DNA of 6,736 nucleotides from an uncultured Flavobacteriales bacterium (GCA_913052515.1 CAJXFJ010000092.1:1-6736); one strand, 5' to 3'; positions 1 to 6,736 are shown, counted from the stretch's first letter. The notes: generated from the letters alone by a model not told the origin. Translations and numbers: made by a program.

Positions 1-2210
1 TTTATAACATTTGCAGCGTTCCCTTTGCCCATATTATTCATATAGTTTAAAATATACTCTGCTCTTAACTTTATACTATCTTCAGGATAATCTTGAACGA
101 TTTTCTCTAACGCAAGTTTAAAATCCTCTTTACTCTTTGTATGTCCAATTGCTTTGGCTTTTAAGAAATCAAATTTGGCTTGAATGTGGTTTTTCTTAAA
201 TACTTTTTCTGCTTTCTCGCAACTCTCTATTACATCACTATACAAGCCATAAGCATATAGTTTATAGGTTGCTTCATAGTATTCTTCAATCTTTTCTTTG
301 GTTTCTTTAGACTCTTTATTATAGTCTGGATTTTTAATTAAATAGGCATATTCACTAAATGGATGATTATCTAAAATCCATGCTTTGTGAACATCCGCTT
401 CTGCAGAATTTCCTTCAAGAAAATAAATACGATACAATTGGTAATGAGAAGGCAAGTTAAATTTAGAAGTATCGTATTGATTAATTACTCGTGTAAACGA
501 CTTAACCGCACTTGGTTTATCTTGAAAACTCTCCTTAAAAATAGTACCAACATTAAACAAAGCTTCAGCAATCTGCCCATGAGCTTCAAGCTGTTCTTTC
601 ATATCTACAGGAATATCTTTTAGGTATTCATTAACATCATATTTGCTTTCATCTTCTTCTTTTGTATCTCCTAATTCGCCATTGGAATCCACTTGATTTG
701 CTTCAGTAGCTATTACAGAACTATTCTTATTCTTTCTCCTCCAATTGTCTTCCAAGGTTCTATCGCCCCAAATACGTTTAAACTCATTTAAGCCGAGCGA
801 CATGGTTGTTGCATTGTAGAAGTACCACTTGCCTTTACCTCGTGAAGCCGCATTATTAACTATGCCTTGATTGGTAGACAATTCTTGTTGTCTTCTTAAG
901 GCATTAAGCTTGGCTTGTTTTTGCTCTTCATCCCGCTTTTTAATATCGGCAACAATCTTTTTTACTTTCTTTTCTCGGTCTTTTTCATTCAATTGAGCTA
1001 AGGCCAGAAGACTATCTAAACGATCAATCACTTTTAAGTTTTTGACCAATTCTTGTAAACTGTTGTTTTTGCTTTCCGCTTCGTAATATTCTGGGTGGTC
1101 TTTTGGAAGATATTGTATGGTGCTATCGTAGTGCGCTTGGGCATTCACATAAGATGGTTGATCAAAATAAATGTCTGCTAACTTTAGATAAGACAAGCCT
1201 TTTTGCCGGTTATTATTAACGCTGTATTTTGTAGACTTCCGCAAATAATCAATCGCTTGTGGCTCATCATCTTCCTTTAATGCTATTTCTGCGAGTGCGT
1301 AATATATTTGGTCTTTAAACTCCTCATTTTTCGCATCTTTAAGCATCTTTCTTAGCTCCTTCTTAATATCCTCACTTCCTGCAGTACTCACATCGTAAGC
1401 AATGGCGCGACTAATTCTTGCATTAAATCGCATAACATACTCTGGGTTCATTTTAAGCACCTTAGAGTACAAATTCGTTGCTCGAGAATATTCTCTTCTT
1501 TCTTGATAAAGTTGTGCTAAAATGTAAGTTAATCGTCTTCTTTGGTATTTCTCTTTCTCATATTTAATAGCCTCTTCAATATTTAAAATGGCATTCTCAA
1601 CATCATAATCTTTCTTGATGTGATAATCTGCTACAGTTGCATAATAATGTCCTAGAAGTTCTTCTGGAAATTTCTTTCTTTCATCTTCTGCCAAATCGAT
1701 AAATTCTTCTGCTTTATCCCAATCACGAGTTTCTATGTAAGTTCTTATGAGGCCTACCAAACCTTCATAACGTTGCTCACTCTTTTTAAAGGCTTGGTAT
1801 ACATATAAGTTGGTTTCTTCGGCTAGGCCAAATTCATATTTGTAATACCTTGCTTTGGCAATAAGTAAATAGCTGTCATCTATCCATTTTACATGTTCCT
1901 TACGCTTTATATACATGCTATGTCGCTCTATCACTTCCGAACATTTTTCAATGATCAGATCCATGTCTGGATACATGCTTTGAGATTTTTGCTCGTCTGG
2001 TATAATAAAAATGGGCAATAGTTGAGTGTAGTCGTCTACTTGCTGAGTTCTCAGGTTAGCTTCATTCTTCTTTAATAATTCTCGCGCATTGAAGTATCCG
2101 TTGTACCTAGAAGTAGTATTATGATAAGCTCTAGAAATAACTGTACTCTTTTCCCTTGAACAGGAAAAAAGTAATAGGACAATTAAACTTATGAGAGAAT
2201 GTTTCTTCAA
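1..2210 (-). CDS. sprE: SprE/PorW-family TPR lipoprotein of the type IX secretion system, 3' end outside window
   Basis: The minus-strand frame is open from a TTG at 2210 to the left edge (736 codons seen; from memory, F. johnsoniae SprE is roughly 870 residues, so the C-terminus is missing). The start is fixed by an in-frame TGA at 2222-2220, four codons upstream. The next in-frame ATG is at residue 79 and would remove the signal. Residues 1-17 form a lipoprotein signal (KKH, hydrophobic core, LLLFSC) with lipidated Cys17. Family hallmarks follow: YHNTTSRYNGYFNARE near 29-44, PDMD and IEKCSEVIERHSM near 81-100, KWIDDSYLLIAKA, TPR-like helical repeats around 110-370, a charged coiled-coil-like stretch near 395-450, the block WYFYNATTMSLGLNEF to DNWRR at 462-492, and further TPRs from about 523. 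In family members this outer-membrane lipoprotein is needed for T9SS secretion and gliding, and PorW is reported to link the PorK/N rings to the Sov translocon. It is transcribed divergently from the M23-GH3 pair. Confidence 0.93.
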   Translation of the reverse strand, partial: MKKHSLISLIVLLLFSCSREKSTVISRAYHNTTSRYNGYFNARELLKKNEANLRTQQVDDYTQLLPIFIIPDEQKSQSMYPDMDLIIEKCSEVIERHSMYIKRKEHVKWIDDSYLLIAKARYYKYEFGLAEETNLYVYQAFKKSEQRYEGLVGLIRTYIETRDWDKAEEFIDLAEDERKKFPEELLGHYYATVADYHIKKDYDVENAILNIEEAIKYEKEKYQRRRLTYILAQLYQERREYSRATNLYSKVLKMNPEYVMRFNARISRAIAYDVSTAGSEDIKKELRKMLKDAKNEEFKDQIYYALAEIALKEDDEPQAIDYLRKSTKYSVNNNRQKGLSYLKLADIYFDQPSYVNAQAHYDSTIQYLPKDHPEYYEAESKNNSLQELVKNLKVIDRLDSLLALAQLNEKDREKKVKKIVADIKKRDEEQKQAKLNALRRQQELSTNQGIVNNAASRGKGKWYFYNATTMSLGLNEFKRIWGDRTLEDNWRRKNKNSSVIATEANQVDSNGELGDTKEEDESKYDVNEYLKDIPVDMKEQLEAHGQIAEALFNVGTIFKESFQDKPSAVKSFTRVINQYDTSKFNLPSHYQLYRIYFLEGNSAEADVHKAWILDNHPFSEYAYLIKNPDYNKESKETKEKIEEYYEATYKLYAYGLYSDVIESCEKAEKVFKKNHIQAKFDFLKAKAIGHTKSKEDFKLALEKIVQDYPEDSIKLRAEYILNYMNNMGKGNAANVI

Positions 2211-2276
2211 GATATATGCTCAATAGTGGTTTACTAACCTCGATTCTATCAAATTATTATGCTGAAATTTGAGCGC

Positions 2277-2309
2277 CAAAGTTAGTTAAACTACAAAGAT
2301 TGGTAACAA
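2277..2309 (-). promoter_or_regulatory. Putative Bacteroidota-type promoter of the SprE/PorW gene
   Basis: On the minus strand, TAACTTTG (2284-2277) matches the Bacteroidota -7 consensus TAnnTTTG exactly. A TTG at 2309-2307 lies 22 bases upstream as a possible -33 element, at the long end of the usual spacing. Transcription would begin near 2270 and give a leader of about 60 bases before the TTG start at 2210. The -33 side overlaps the promoter that faces the other way. Confidence 0.55.
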
Positions 2310-2330
2310 CCTATTCGAGGCTTAACTTTG
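2300..2330 (+). promoter_or_regulatory. Putative Bacteroidota-type promoter of the M23-GH3 operon
   Basis: TTG (2300-2302), a 20-base spacer, then TAACTTTG (2323-2330) match the TTG/TAnnTTTG promoter of Bacteroidota with good spacing. The start point would fall near 2335-2338, about 15 bases before the ATG at 2351. This placement argues against translation starting at the upstream in-frame TTG at 2300, because that codon would be the -33 element itself and would not be transcribed. Confidence 0.65.
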
Positions 2331-2350
2331 CATTGGAATTTTGGATATAC

Positions 2351-3220
2351 ATGGAGCAAGAGAAAAAAAATAAAAAACTTCTAAAAAAGCTTAAACATAA
2401 GTATCGTTTAGTGATTTTGAACGATGCCACTTTTGAAGAACGTTTTTCATATCGACTTTCTCCATTAAATATTTTCACACTTACACTTTCACTTGCCGTT
2501 ATTTTAATGGCAACTGTAGTAGTCGTAATTGTTTTTACTCCTTTAAGAGAATATATTCCTGGTTATACAGATGTGAGCTTGCGTGAAGACTTAACCAAAA
2601 TGGTTTTGAAAAGTGATTCTCTTGAACATGAGCTAAATCAGAATAAAATTTATTTAGCTAACATTTCAGCTATTTTAAAAGGAGAAGACCCAGCCTCTAA
2701 TGACTCTTTGTTAACTGACACAATATCTCCTTCGCAAATTGGAAACCCTGCGTTGCGTTCAAAAGAAGATTCTTTATTGCGGGATTACGTTGAAAGAGAA
2801 GATTCATACTCGTTAAAAAGTTCTTCTAACGCCAATCAGAATTCCAATAGAAATATTTATTTCTTTACTCCTTTAAAAGGCAGTTTAACAAACTCTTATG
2901 ATCCAACAACTGATCATTTTGGGGTAGATGTAGTTGCGCCAAAAGATGAAGCCATAAAGGCAACATTAGATGGAACGGTAATTTCTGCGGATTGGACTGT
3001 TGAGACTGGATATGTGATTCACCTTCAACATAAAAACGATCTCATTTCAGTTTACAAACACAATTCGGTTTTACTAAAGAAAACGGGCGACTTAGTTAAA
3101 GCTGGTGAACCTATTGCTATTATTGGAAATTCAGGTGAATTAACTTCCGGACCACACTTACACTTTGAATTGTGGAAAGCTGGAATTCCTCTTGATCCTA
3201 CCAAATATGTCAACTTTTAA
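2351..3220 (+). CDS. Membrane-anchored M23 (LytM-type) peptidase
   Basis: This 289-residue protein probably cleaves peptidoglycan cross-links or stem peptides from the periplasmic side of the inner membrane. It has a Lys-rich cytoplasmic tail (1-20), the family-typical stretch YRLVILNDATFEERFSYRLS (18-37), one membrane segment near 40-63, FTPLREYIPGY just outside it (62-72), a short coiled-coil-like region (about 74-110), a polar Ser/Asn-rich linker, and an M23 domain from about 166 to the end. The LytM metal and catalytic residues are all present: H189 and D193 (HFGVD), H237 (VYKH), H269 and H271 (GPHLHFELW), so it should be active. The frame could extend to a TTG at 2300, but those 17 extra codons overlap the promoter and the conserved sequence begins after the ATG at 2351. 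The GH3 gene follows 5 bases after the stop. The physiological substrate is not visible here. Confidence 0.94.
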   Translation: MEQEKKNKKLLKKLKHKYRLVILNDATFEERFSYRLSPLNIFTLTLSLAVILMATVVVVIVFTPLREYIPGYTDVSLREDLTKMVLKSDSLEHELNQNKIYLANISAILKGEDPASNDSLLTDTISPSQIGNPALRSKEDSLLRDYVEREDSYSLKSSSNANQNSNRNIYFFTPLKGSLTNSYDPTTDHFGVDVVAPKDEAIKATLDGTVISADWTVETGYVIHLQHKNDLISVYKHNSVLLKKTGDLVKAGEPIAIIGNSGELTSGPHLHFELWKAGIPLDPTKYVNF

Positions 3221-3225
3221 TTTCT

Positions 3226-4725
3226 ATGGGAATAAAAGCGTCCTTGAGTAAACCCTTTGCTAAATGGGTTTCTAATCGAAATTACAAGTGGGCAAGCAAT
3301 CCAATTAAAACCCAAAAGGAGGTTTTTATTCATTTACTTTCAAAAGCAAAGAATACACAATTTGGAAAGGACCACAAATTCGCTTCCATTGAAAGTTATT
3401 CAGATTTTAAACGCTTGGTTCCAATTAGGGATTATGAGGAGCTAAAGCCATATATGGAAAGAGTGGTTGCGGGAGAAGCCGATGTTTTATGGCCTGACAA
3501 ACCGATTTACTTGAGCAAAACATCAGGAACCACTTCAGGTGCCAAATACATTCCATTGACTAAAGAGTCTATACCCAATCACATTAACGCAGCTCGAGAC
3601 GCCATACTACATTACATTGCAGAAACAGGAAAAACCGATTTTGTAAATGGAAAGATGATTTTCTTGCAGGGTAGTCCTGAGTTAGATCATAGTGGGCCTA
3701 TTCCAGTTGGTCGATTATCTGGTATTGTAGCTCACCATGTTCCCAATTATCTTCAAAAAAACAGAATGCCTTCTTTTGAAGTGAACTGCATTGAAGATTG
3801 GGAAACCAAAGTGGAAGCCATTTGCCGAGAAACTATTCCAGAAAACATGAGTCTCATAAGCGGCATACCACCTTGGGTGCAAATGTATTTTGAGAAGCTC
3901 ATTGAACTAAGTGACAAGGGTCAAATCAAAGAGGTGTTTCCCAATTTTTCACTTTTCATCTATGGAGGTGTAAATTACGAACCATACCGCGCAGTAATGG
4001 AAAAACTCATTGGAAAGTCAATTGACTCAATTGAGCTTTATCCAGCCTCTGAAGGGTTTATTGCCTTTCAAGATTCACAACATGAAGAGGGCATGCTTTT
4101 ATTGTTGAATTCAGGCATCTTTTATGAATTTATCCCTTCAGATGAGTTCTTTGATGAAAATCCGAGAAGAATCATGTTAGACGAAGTCGAGCTGGGCGTA
4201 AATTATGTGATTATTCTAAATACAAATGCAGGTCTTTGGGGATATAATATTGGTGATACGATTCGATTTGTATCAAAGTCGCCTTATCGCATTGTGGTTA
4301 GTGGAAGGCTAAAACACTATACCTCAGCATTTGGAGAACATGTGATTGCTGAAGAAGTTGAACGCGCAATGAGTGAAGCTTGTCAAAAATTAGCTATTCA
4401 AGTAGAAGAGTTTCACTTGGCACCACAAGTAAATCCCAAAGAAGGCTTACCCTATCATGAGTGGTTTGTTGAAGCGACTTTAAATAATGAAGAAATAAAG
4501 CAATTAAGTAAATCGTTAAATGAAGCGATGATAAAGCTGAATCCCTATTATAAAGATTTGATTCATGGAAAGGTGTTAAAAGAATTGGAAGTCACTCAAC
4601 TGCCAAAAGGAACTTTTAAGGCTTTTATGAAATCGCAAGGAAAACTAGGGGGTCAAAATAAGTTACCAAGGTTGGCCAATGATCGGAAACTGGCAGATAG
4701 CCTTCTCCGCAATCTAACGAACTAA
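3226..4725 (+). CDS. GH3-family acyl-adenylate-forming protein (GH3 auxin-responsive promoter family)
   Basis: A 499-residue cytoplasmic protein with no signal peptide or membrane segment. It belongs to the GH3 branch of the adenylate-forming (ANL) superfamily. Plant members join amino acids to hormone acids through an acyl-AMP intermediate; the bacterial substrate is unknown. Visible motifs are the ATP-binding loop SKTSGTTSGAKYIPLT (97-112), YPASEGF (272-278), the LWGYNIGDTIRF block (337-348) resembling the GH3 YRxGD motif, SGRLKHYTSAFGEHV (359-373), and a C-terminal QLPKGTF (458-464). All core motifs look intact, so the enzyme is probably active. Its ATG lies 5 bases after the M23 stop, which implies co-transcription. 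There is no Shine-Dalgarno sequence before it, as is usual in this phylum. Family assignment is firm, but the reaction in this organism is not known. Confidence 0.93.
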   Translation: MGIKASLSKPFAKWVSNRNYKWASNPIKTQKEVFIHLLSKAKNTQFGKDHKFASIESYSDFKRLVPIRDYEELKPYMERVVAGEADVLWPDKPIYLSKTSGTTSGAKYIPLTKESIPNHINAARDAILHYIAETGKTDFVNGKMIFLQGSPELDHSGPIPVGRLSGIVAHHVPNYLQKNRMPSFEVNCIEDWETKVEAICRETIPENMSLISGIPPWVQMYFEKLIELSDKGQIKEVFPNFSLFIYGGVNYEPYRAVMEKLIGKSIDSIELYPASEGFIAFQDSQHEEGMLLLLNSGIFYEFIPSDEFFDENPRRIMLDEVELGVNYVIILNTNAGLWGYNIGDTIRFVSKSPYRIVVSGRLKHYTSAFGEHVIAEEVERAMSEACQKLAIQVEEFHLAPQVNPKEGLPYHEWFVEATLNNEEIKQLSKSLNEAMIKLNPYYKDLIHGKVLKELEVTQLPKGTFKAFMKSQGKLGGQNKLPRLANDRKLADSLLRNLTN

Positions 4726-4738
4726 GGCCCTGAAATTT

Positions 4739-4796
4739 GATGATTTTGTCATCTTATTCCATGTAATTAATCAAGACTATTTAATACAGTCAATTA
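4739..4796 (+). terminator. Two weak hairpins after the GH3 gene, possible transcription end
   Basis: GATGA (4739-4743) pairs with TCATC (4749-4753) around a five-base loop. Further on, TAAT/GACT (4768-4771, 4775-4778) can pair with AGTC/ATTA (4788-4791, 4793-4796) with a small internal loop, and TTTTT follows at 4803-4807. Both stems are short and AT-rich, and neither is a classic intrinsic terminator. Their position between the operon and a likely separate secreted-protein gene is the main support. Confidence 0.25.
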
Positions 4797-4836
4797 GTAG
4801 TGGTTTTTAAGTGCTTTTAACAAAGCAAGACTTTTT

Positions 4837-4844
4837 TACCTTTA
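4837..4844 (+). promoter_or_regulatory. Weak -7-like element upstream of the M43 protease
   Basis: TACCTTTA differs from TAnnTTTG only in its last base and lies 29 bases before the ATG at 4874. I found no convincing TTG about 20 bases upstream, so this is a tentative site. The 148-base gap after the GH3 gene and the change in gene function make a separate promoter plausible. Confidence 0.25.
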
Positions 4845-4873
4845 TTGATTATTAACTAACCAATGCATAAATC

Positions 4874-6736
4874 ATGAAAAAAATAACAGCAATACTATTT
4901 TTCTTTGCTTTTACTTTTGGGCTTATGGCCCAAAATACCGAAGAATGTGCTTCCGGAATTATTCATCAAAGACTTTTACAGAATGACCCTGAATATGCCA
5001 GTCGAATTCAAATGAATGAGAGCTTAATTCAGCATGTTCAGAAAACAAGTCCAATTTCAAAAAGTGGAAGCATCCTACAAATTCCGCTCGTGGTGCATGT
5101 CATTCATACGGGGCAGGCAGTTGGAGTAGGAGCAAATATTTCAATGTCGCAAATCACATCGGCTATTGATACCTTGAATGCTCGTTATAGAAACTTTCAA
5201 GGAAGCAGTGTTGATACAGAAATTGAATTTGTTTTAGCAAAAAGAGACCCGAATGGAAATGTTACAAATGGGGTTGTACGCGTTGATGGCTCCTCAGTTT
5301 CATTATATGCCACCGAAGGAATAACCGCAGGAAATGGTTCAGGAGCTAATGAAATTGACGTTAAAAATCTAAGCCGATGGCCAAACACACAATATTATAA
5401 TATTTGGGTTGTCACTGAAATTGAAGATAATGATGGACTCTTTGGAATTCAAGGATATGCCTATTTTCCCGGAGCAAATCAAAATATTGATGGCACAGTA
5501 ATTATGAATACTTGTTTTGGAACTACAGGCACTGTTAACTCCTTTAATAATCGAAATAGAACATTAGTTCATGAAATTGGTCATGGATTTAATTTATACC
5601 ATACGTTTGAAGGAGACGCAAGTGGCACAACATGCCCTTCAACAACCAATGGTTGCGGATCAGGGGTAGGTGATTGTGTTGCTGACACAGACCCACATAT
5701 AAGAGCTGCGAGTAATTGCCCCACAGGAACCAATTCTTGCACGGGGAATAGTATTGATGGAGTTACTTCAAATTTTATGAATTACTCCAGTCAAACCTGC
5801 GCTGTTAACTTTACTTCGGGTCAATCAAGTAGAATGAGGGCTGCAATTTTAGCGAGTAGACCGAGCTTAATCACATCACTTGGAGCAGTTGCTCCAAGTG
5901 GAAGTAGTTTAACTTCTGCAAGCTGCATTCCTATAACTTCTAATACTAATAATGGATTTGGATTTGGCCTTTATGAATTTAACTTTAGTGATGTTCATGT
6001 GGTTTCAGATGGAACAGTGGATGAAGGTGGATATGTTGATCAAACAAATCATCAATTAATTTCAGTAATTGAAGGTGGAACATACCCAATGAGCATAAAT
6101 ACAGGTTCTGCGAACAATGAAGATATTGAAGTTTATATCGACTATAATAACGACGGAGATTTTCTTGATGCTGGAGAAGTTGTAATGACTTCTTCAAACA
6201 GTTTAACCCATGCAGATACGATTCATATTCCAGCTTCAGGCGCAACAACAAATACTCCGCTTAGACTTAGAGTAATTTCGGACTGGCATAGTAACACAAT
6301 TACTGGTTCTTGTTATAATCCAACATATGGACAAACGGAAGACTATGCATTATATATAGCAGCCTCAAGTTCTCCTTTAAGTTTAAGTATTTCTTTAATA
6401 GATATTTCTTGCAAAGGCGCGGCAGATGGAACTGCTGTAGTTACAGCTAGTGGTGGAGAAACTCCTTACACTTATTTGTGGAGTAGTGGTCAAACAACAG
6501 CTAGTATAAATAATTTAGTTGAGGGGCATTACCTAGTTACTGTAACAGACAATAATGGAGATTTTGATACCCTTAGTACATTCATTAATGAGCCGGAAGA
6601 GTTGAAGTCACAAATCATTATGGTGAACAACATTTCTGCAGTAGGAGCCACTGATGCAGAACTAGTGGCTTGGTCAAGAGGAGGTACTCAACCCATAAAT
6701 TATTTATGGGATGATGCAAGCAGTCAAACTACAAGA
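4874..6736 (+). CDS. Secreted M43 (pappalysin/cytophagalysin-like) metalloprotease with GEVED and SprB-type repeats, 3' end outside window
   Basis: The frame is open from ATG 4874 to the right edge (621 codons seen). Residues 1-19 are a Sec signal (MKKITAILFFF, cleavage likely at LMA/QN). A propeptide-like stretch with Cys25 follows, then IPLVVHVIH (70-78) opens the catalytic domain. The zinc site is HEIGHGFNLYH (233-243), Glu234 being catalytic and H233, H237 and H243 the ligands. The Met-turn is FMNYS (Met302), followed by C309 and FTSGQSSRMR (to 322), as in M43 enzymes. A GEVED-type domain spans about 370-495, with a calcium-loop-like DYNNDGDF (423-430) and GQTEDY (486-491). SprB-like repeats start near 503; the first is about 75 residues and the second is cut by the edge. 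This is the layout of an exported T9SS substrate, and a C-terminal sorting domain would be expected beyond the window. Its natural protein target is unknown. Confidence 0.92.
   Translation, partial: MKKITAILFFFAFTFGLMAQNTEECASGIIHQRLLQNDPEYASRIQMNESLIQHVQKTSPISKSGSILQIPLVVHVIHTGQAVGVGANISMSQITSAIDTLNARYRNFQGSSVDTEIEFVLAKRDPNGNVTNGVVRVDGSSVSLYATEGITAGNGSGANEIDVKNLSRWPNTQYYNIWVVTEIEDNDGLFGIQGYAYFPGANQNIDGTVIMNTCFGTTGTVNSFNNRNRTLVHEIGHGFNLYHTFEGDASGTTCPSTTNGCGSGVGDCVADTDPHIRAASNCPTGTNSCTGNSIDGVTSNFMNYSSQTCAVNFTSGQSSRMRAAILASRPSLITSLGAVAPSGSSLTSASCIPITSNTNNGFGFGLYEFNFSDVHVVSDGTVDEGGYVDQTNHQLISVIEGGTYPMSINTGSANNEDIEVYIDYNNDGDFLDAGEVVMTSSNSLTHADTIHIPASGATTNTPLRLRVISDWHSNTITGSCYNPTYGQTEDYALYIAASSSPLSLSISLIDISCKGAADGTAVVTASGGETPYTYLWSSGQTTASINNLVEGHYLVTVTDNNGDFDTLSTFINEPEELKSQIIMVNNISAVGATDAELVAWSRGGTQPINYLWDDASSQTTR
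6380..6736 (+). repeat. SprB-type tandem repeats within the M43 protease, second copy incomplete
   Basis: Protein residues about 503-577 and 578-621 align as repeats. Both show a xISxxGAxDxxxV start, then GGxxPxxYLW, then S(S/Q)xxTT. The aligned Trp residues are W536 and W612, giving a period of 76 residues. The first copy has Cys513 (ISCKG) and the second has Ala at that place (ISAVG). At DNA level the copies are diverged, so the repeat is old and unlikely to be a recombination hotspot. Repeats of this type occur in the gliding adhesin SprB and in many secreted Bacteroidota proteins. Confidence 0.75.

Larger units (their letters stand above)
2277..2330. repeat. Inverted pair of 8-base promoter elements in the divergent intergenic region
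   Basis: CAAAGTTA at 2277-2284 and TAACTTTG at 2323-2330 are perfect inverted copies separated by 38 bases. Each fits the -7 consensus for the gene on its own side, so the symmetry is most simply explained as two back-to-back promoters. Even the two unconstrained positions (AC) agree between the copies. A shared operator is possible but not shown. Confidence 0.5.

Noticed and set aside
387..623. A 78-codon open frame on the plus strand
   Set aside because: It lies antisense to the SprE/PorW coding region, whose frame is unbroken and shows family motifs. Its translation has no recognisable motif, so it is a shadow.
2245..2260. A second -7-like element on the minus strand (ATAATTTG) nearer to the SprE/PorW start
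   Set aside because: It misses the required TA at the start of TAnnTTTG, while the element at 2284-2277 matches exactly.
3257..3445. A 62-codon open frame on the plus strand
   Set aside because: It overlaps the GH3 gene in another frame at its conserved N-terminal region and has no features of its own.
4726..4873. Possible small RNA or riboswitch in the spacer before the protease
   Set aside because: Only short AT-rich hairpins are present, with no recognisable aptamer core, tRNA-like fold or small open frame with support.
5197..5388. A 63-codon minus-strand open frame
   Set aside because: It is antisense to the M43 catalytic domain and looks like a shadow of that coding sequence.
5985..6251. 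An 88-codon minus-strand open frame rich in Leu and His
   Set aside because: It is antisense to the GEVED region, and its odd composition follows from reading that Asp/Asn/Gly-rich coding sequence backwards.
1..6736. Mobile element, CRISPR array, toxin-antitoxin or defence system
   Set aside because: No terminal inverted repeats, transposase or integrase motifs, spaced direct repeats or small paired genes are seen; all coding space is accounted for by four envelope or enzyme genes.

Overview
The window looks like chromosomal DNA from a Bacteroidota bacterium, probably Flavobacteriia or a close relative. It is AT-rich, shows no clear Shine-Dalgarno sequences before its starts, and contains TAnnTTTG-type promoter elements. 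Its gene set is typical of that phylum: a SprE/PorW lipoprotein, a GH3-family protein beside an M23 peptidase, and a secreted protease with GEVED and SprB-type repeats. The placement below phylum is inference.

Layout: positions 1-2210 (minus strand) hold the N-terminal 736 codons of a TPR lipoprotein of the SprE/PorW family, a component of the type IX secretion system (T9SS) and gliding machinery. Its 3' end lies outside the window. A 140-base divergent intergenic region (2211-2350) carries two overlapping promoter-like sites facing opposite ways. From 2351 the plus strand reads a membrane-anchored M23 (LytM-type) peptidase and then, 5 bases later, a GH3-family acyl-adenylate-forming protein (3226-4725); the two are almost certainly one operon. 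A 148-base spacer with two weak hairpins and a weak promoter-like site precedes a secreted pappalysin-like (M43) metalloprotease. That gene starts at 4874 and runs off the right edge after 621 codons, inside its second SprB-like repeat.

How the parts fit: SprE/PorW is needed to build or couple the T9SS, and the M43 protein has the architecture of a T9SS client (Sec signal, protease, GEVED, SprB repeats), although its C-terminal sorting domain is not in view. The M23 enzyme is predicted to act on peptidoglycan from the outer face of the inner membrane. The substrate of the bacterial GH3 protein cannot be read from the sequence. I see no mobile element, CRISPR array, tRNA or rRNA, and no clearly new multi-gene system. 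The most useful observations are the shared divergent promoter region, two start-site corrections (a TTG start for the lipoprotein and an ATG at 2351 for the M23 gene), and sequence variants in the protease.
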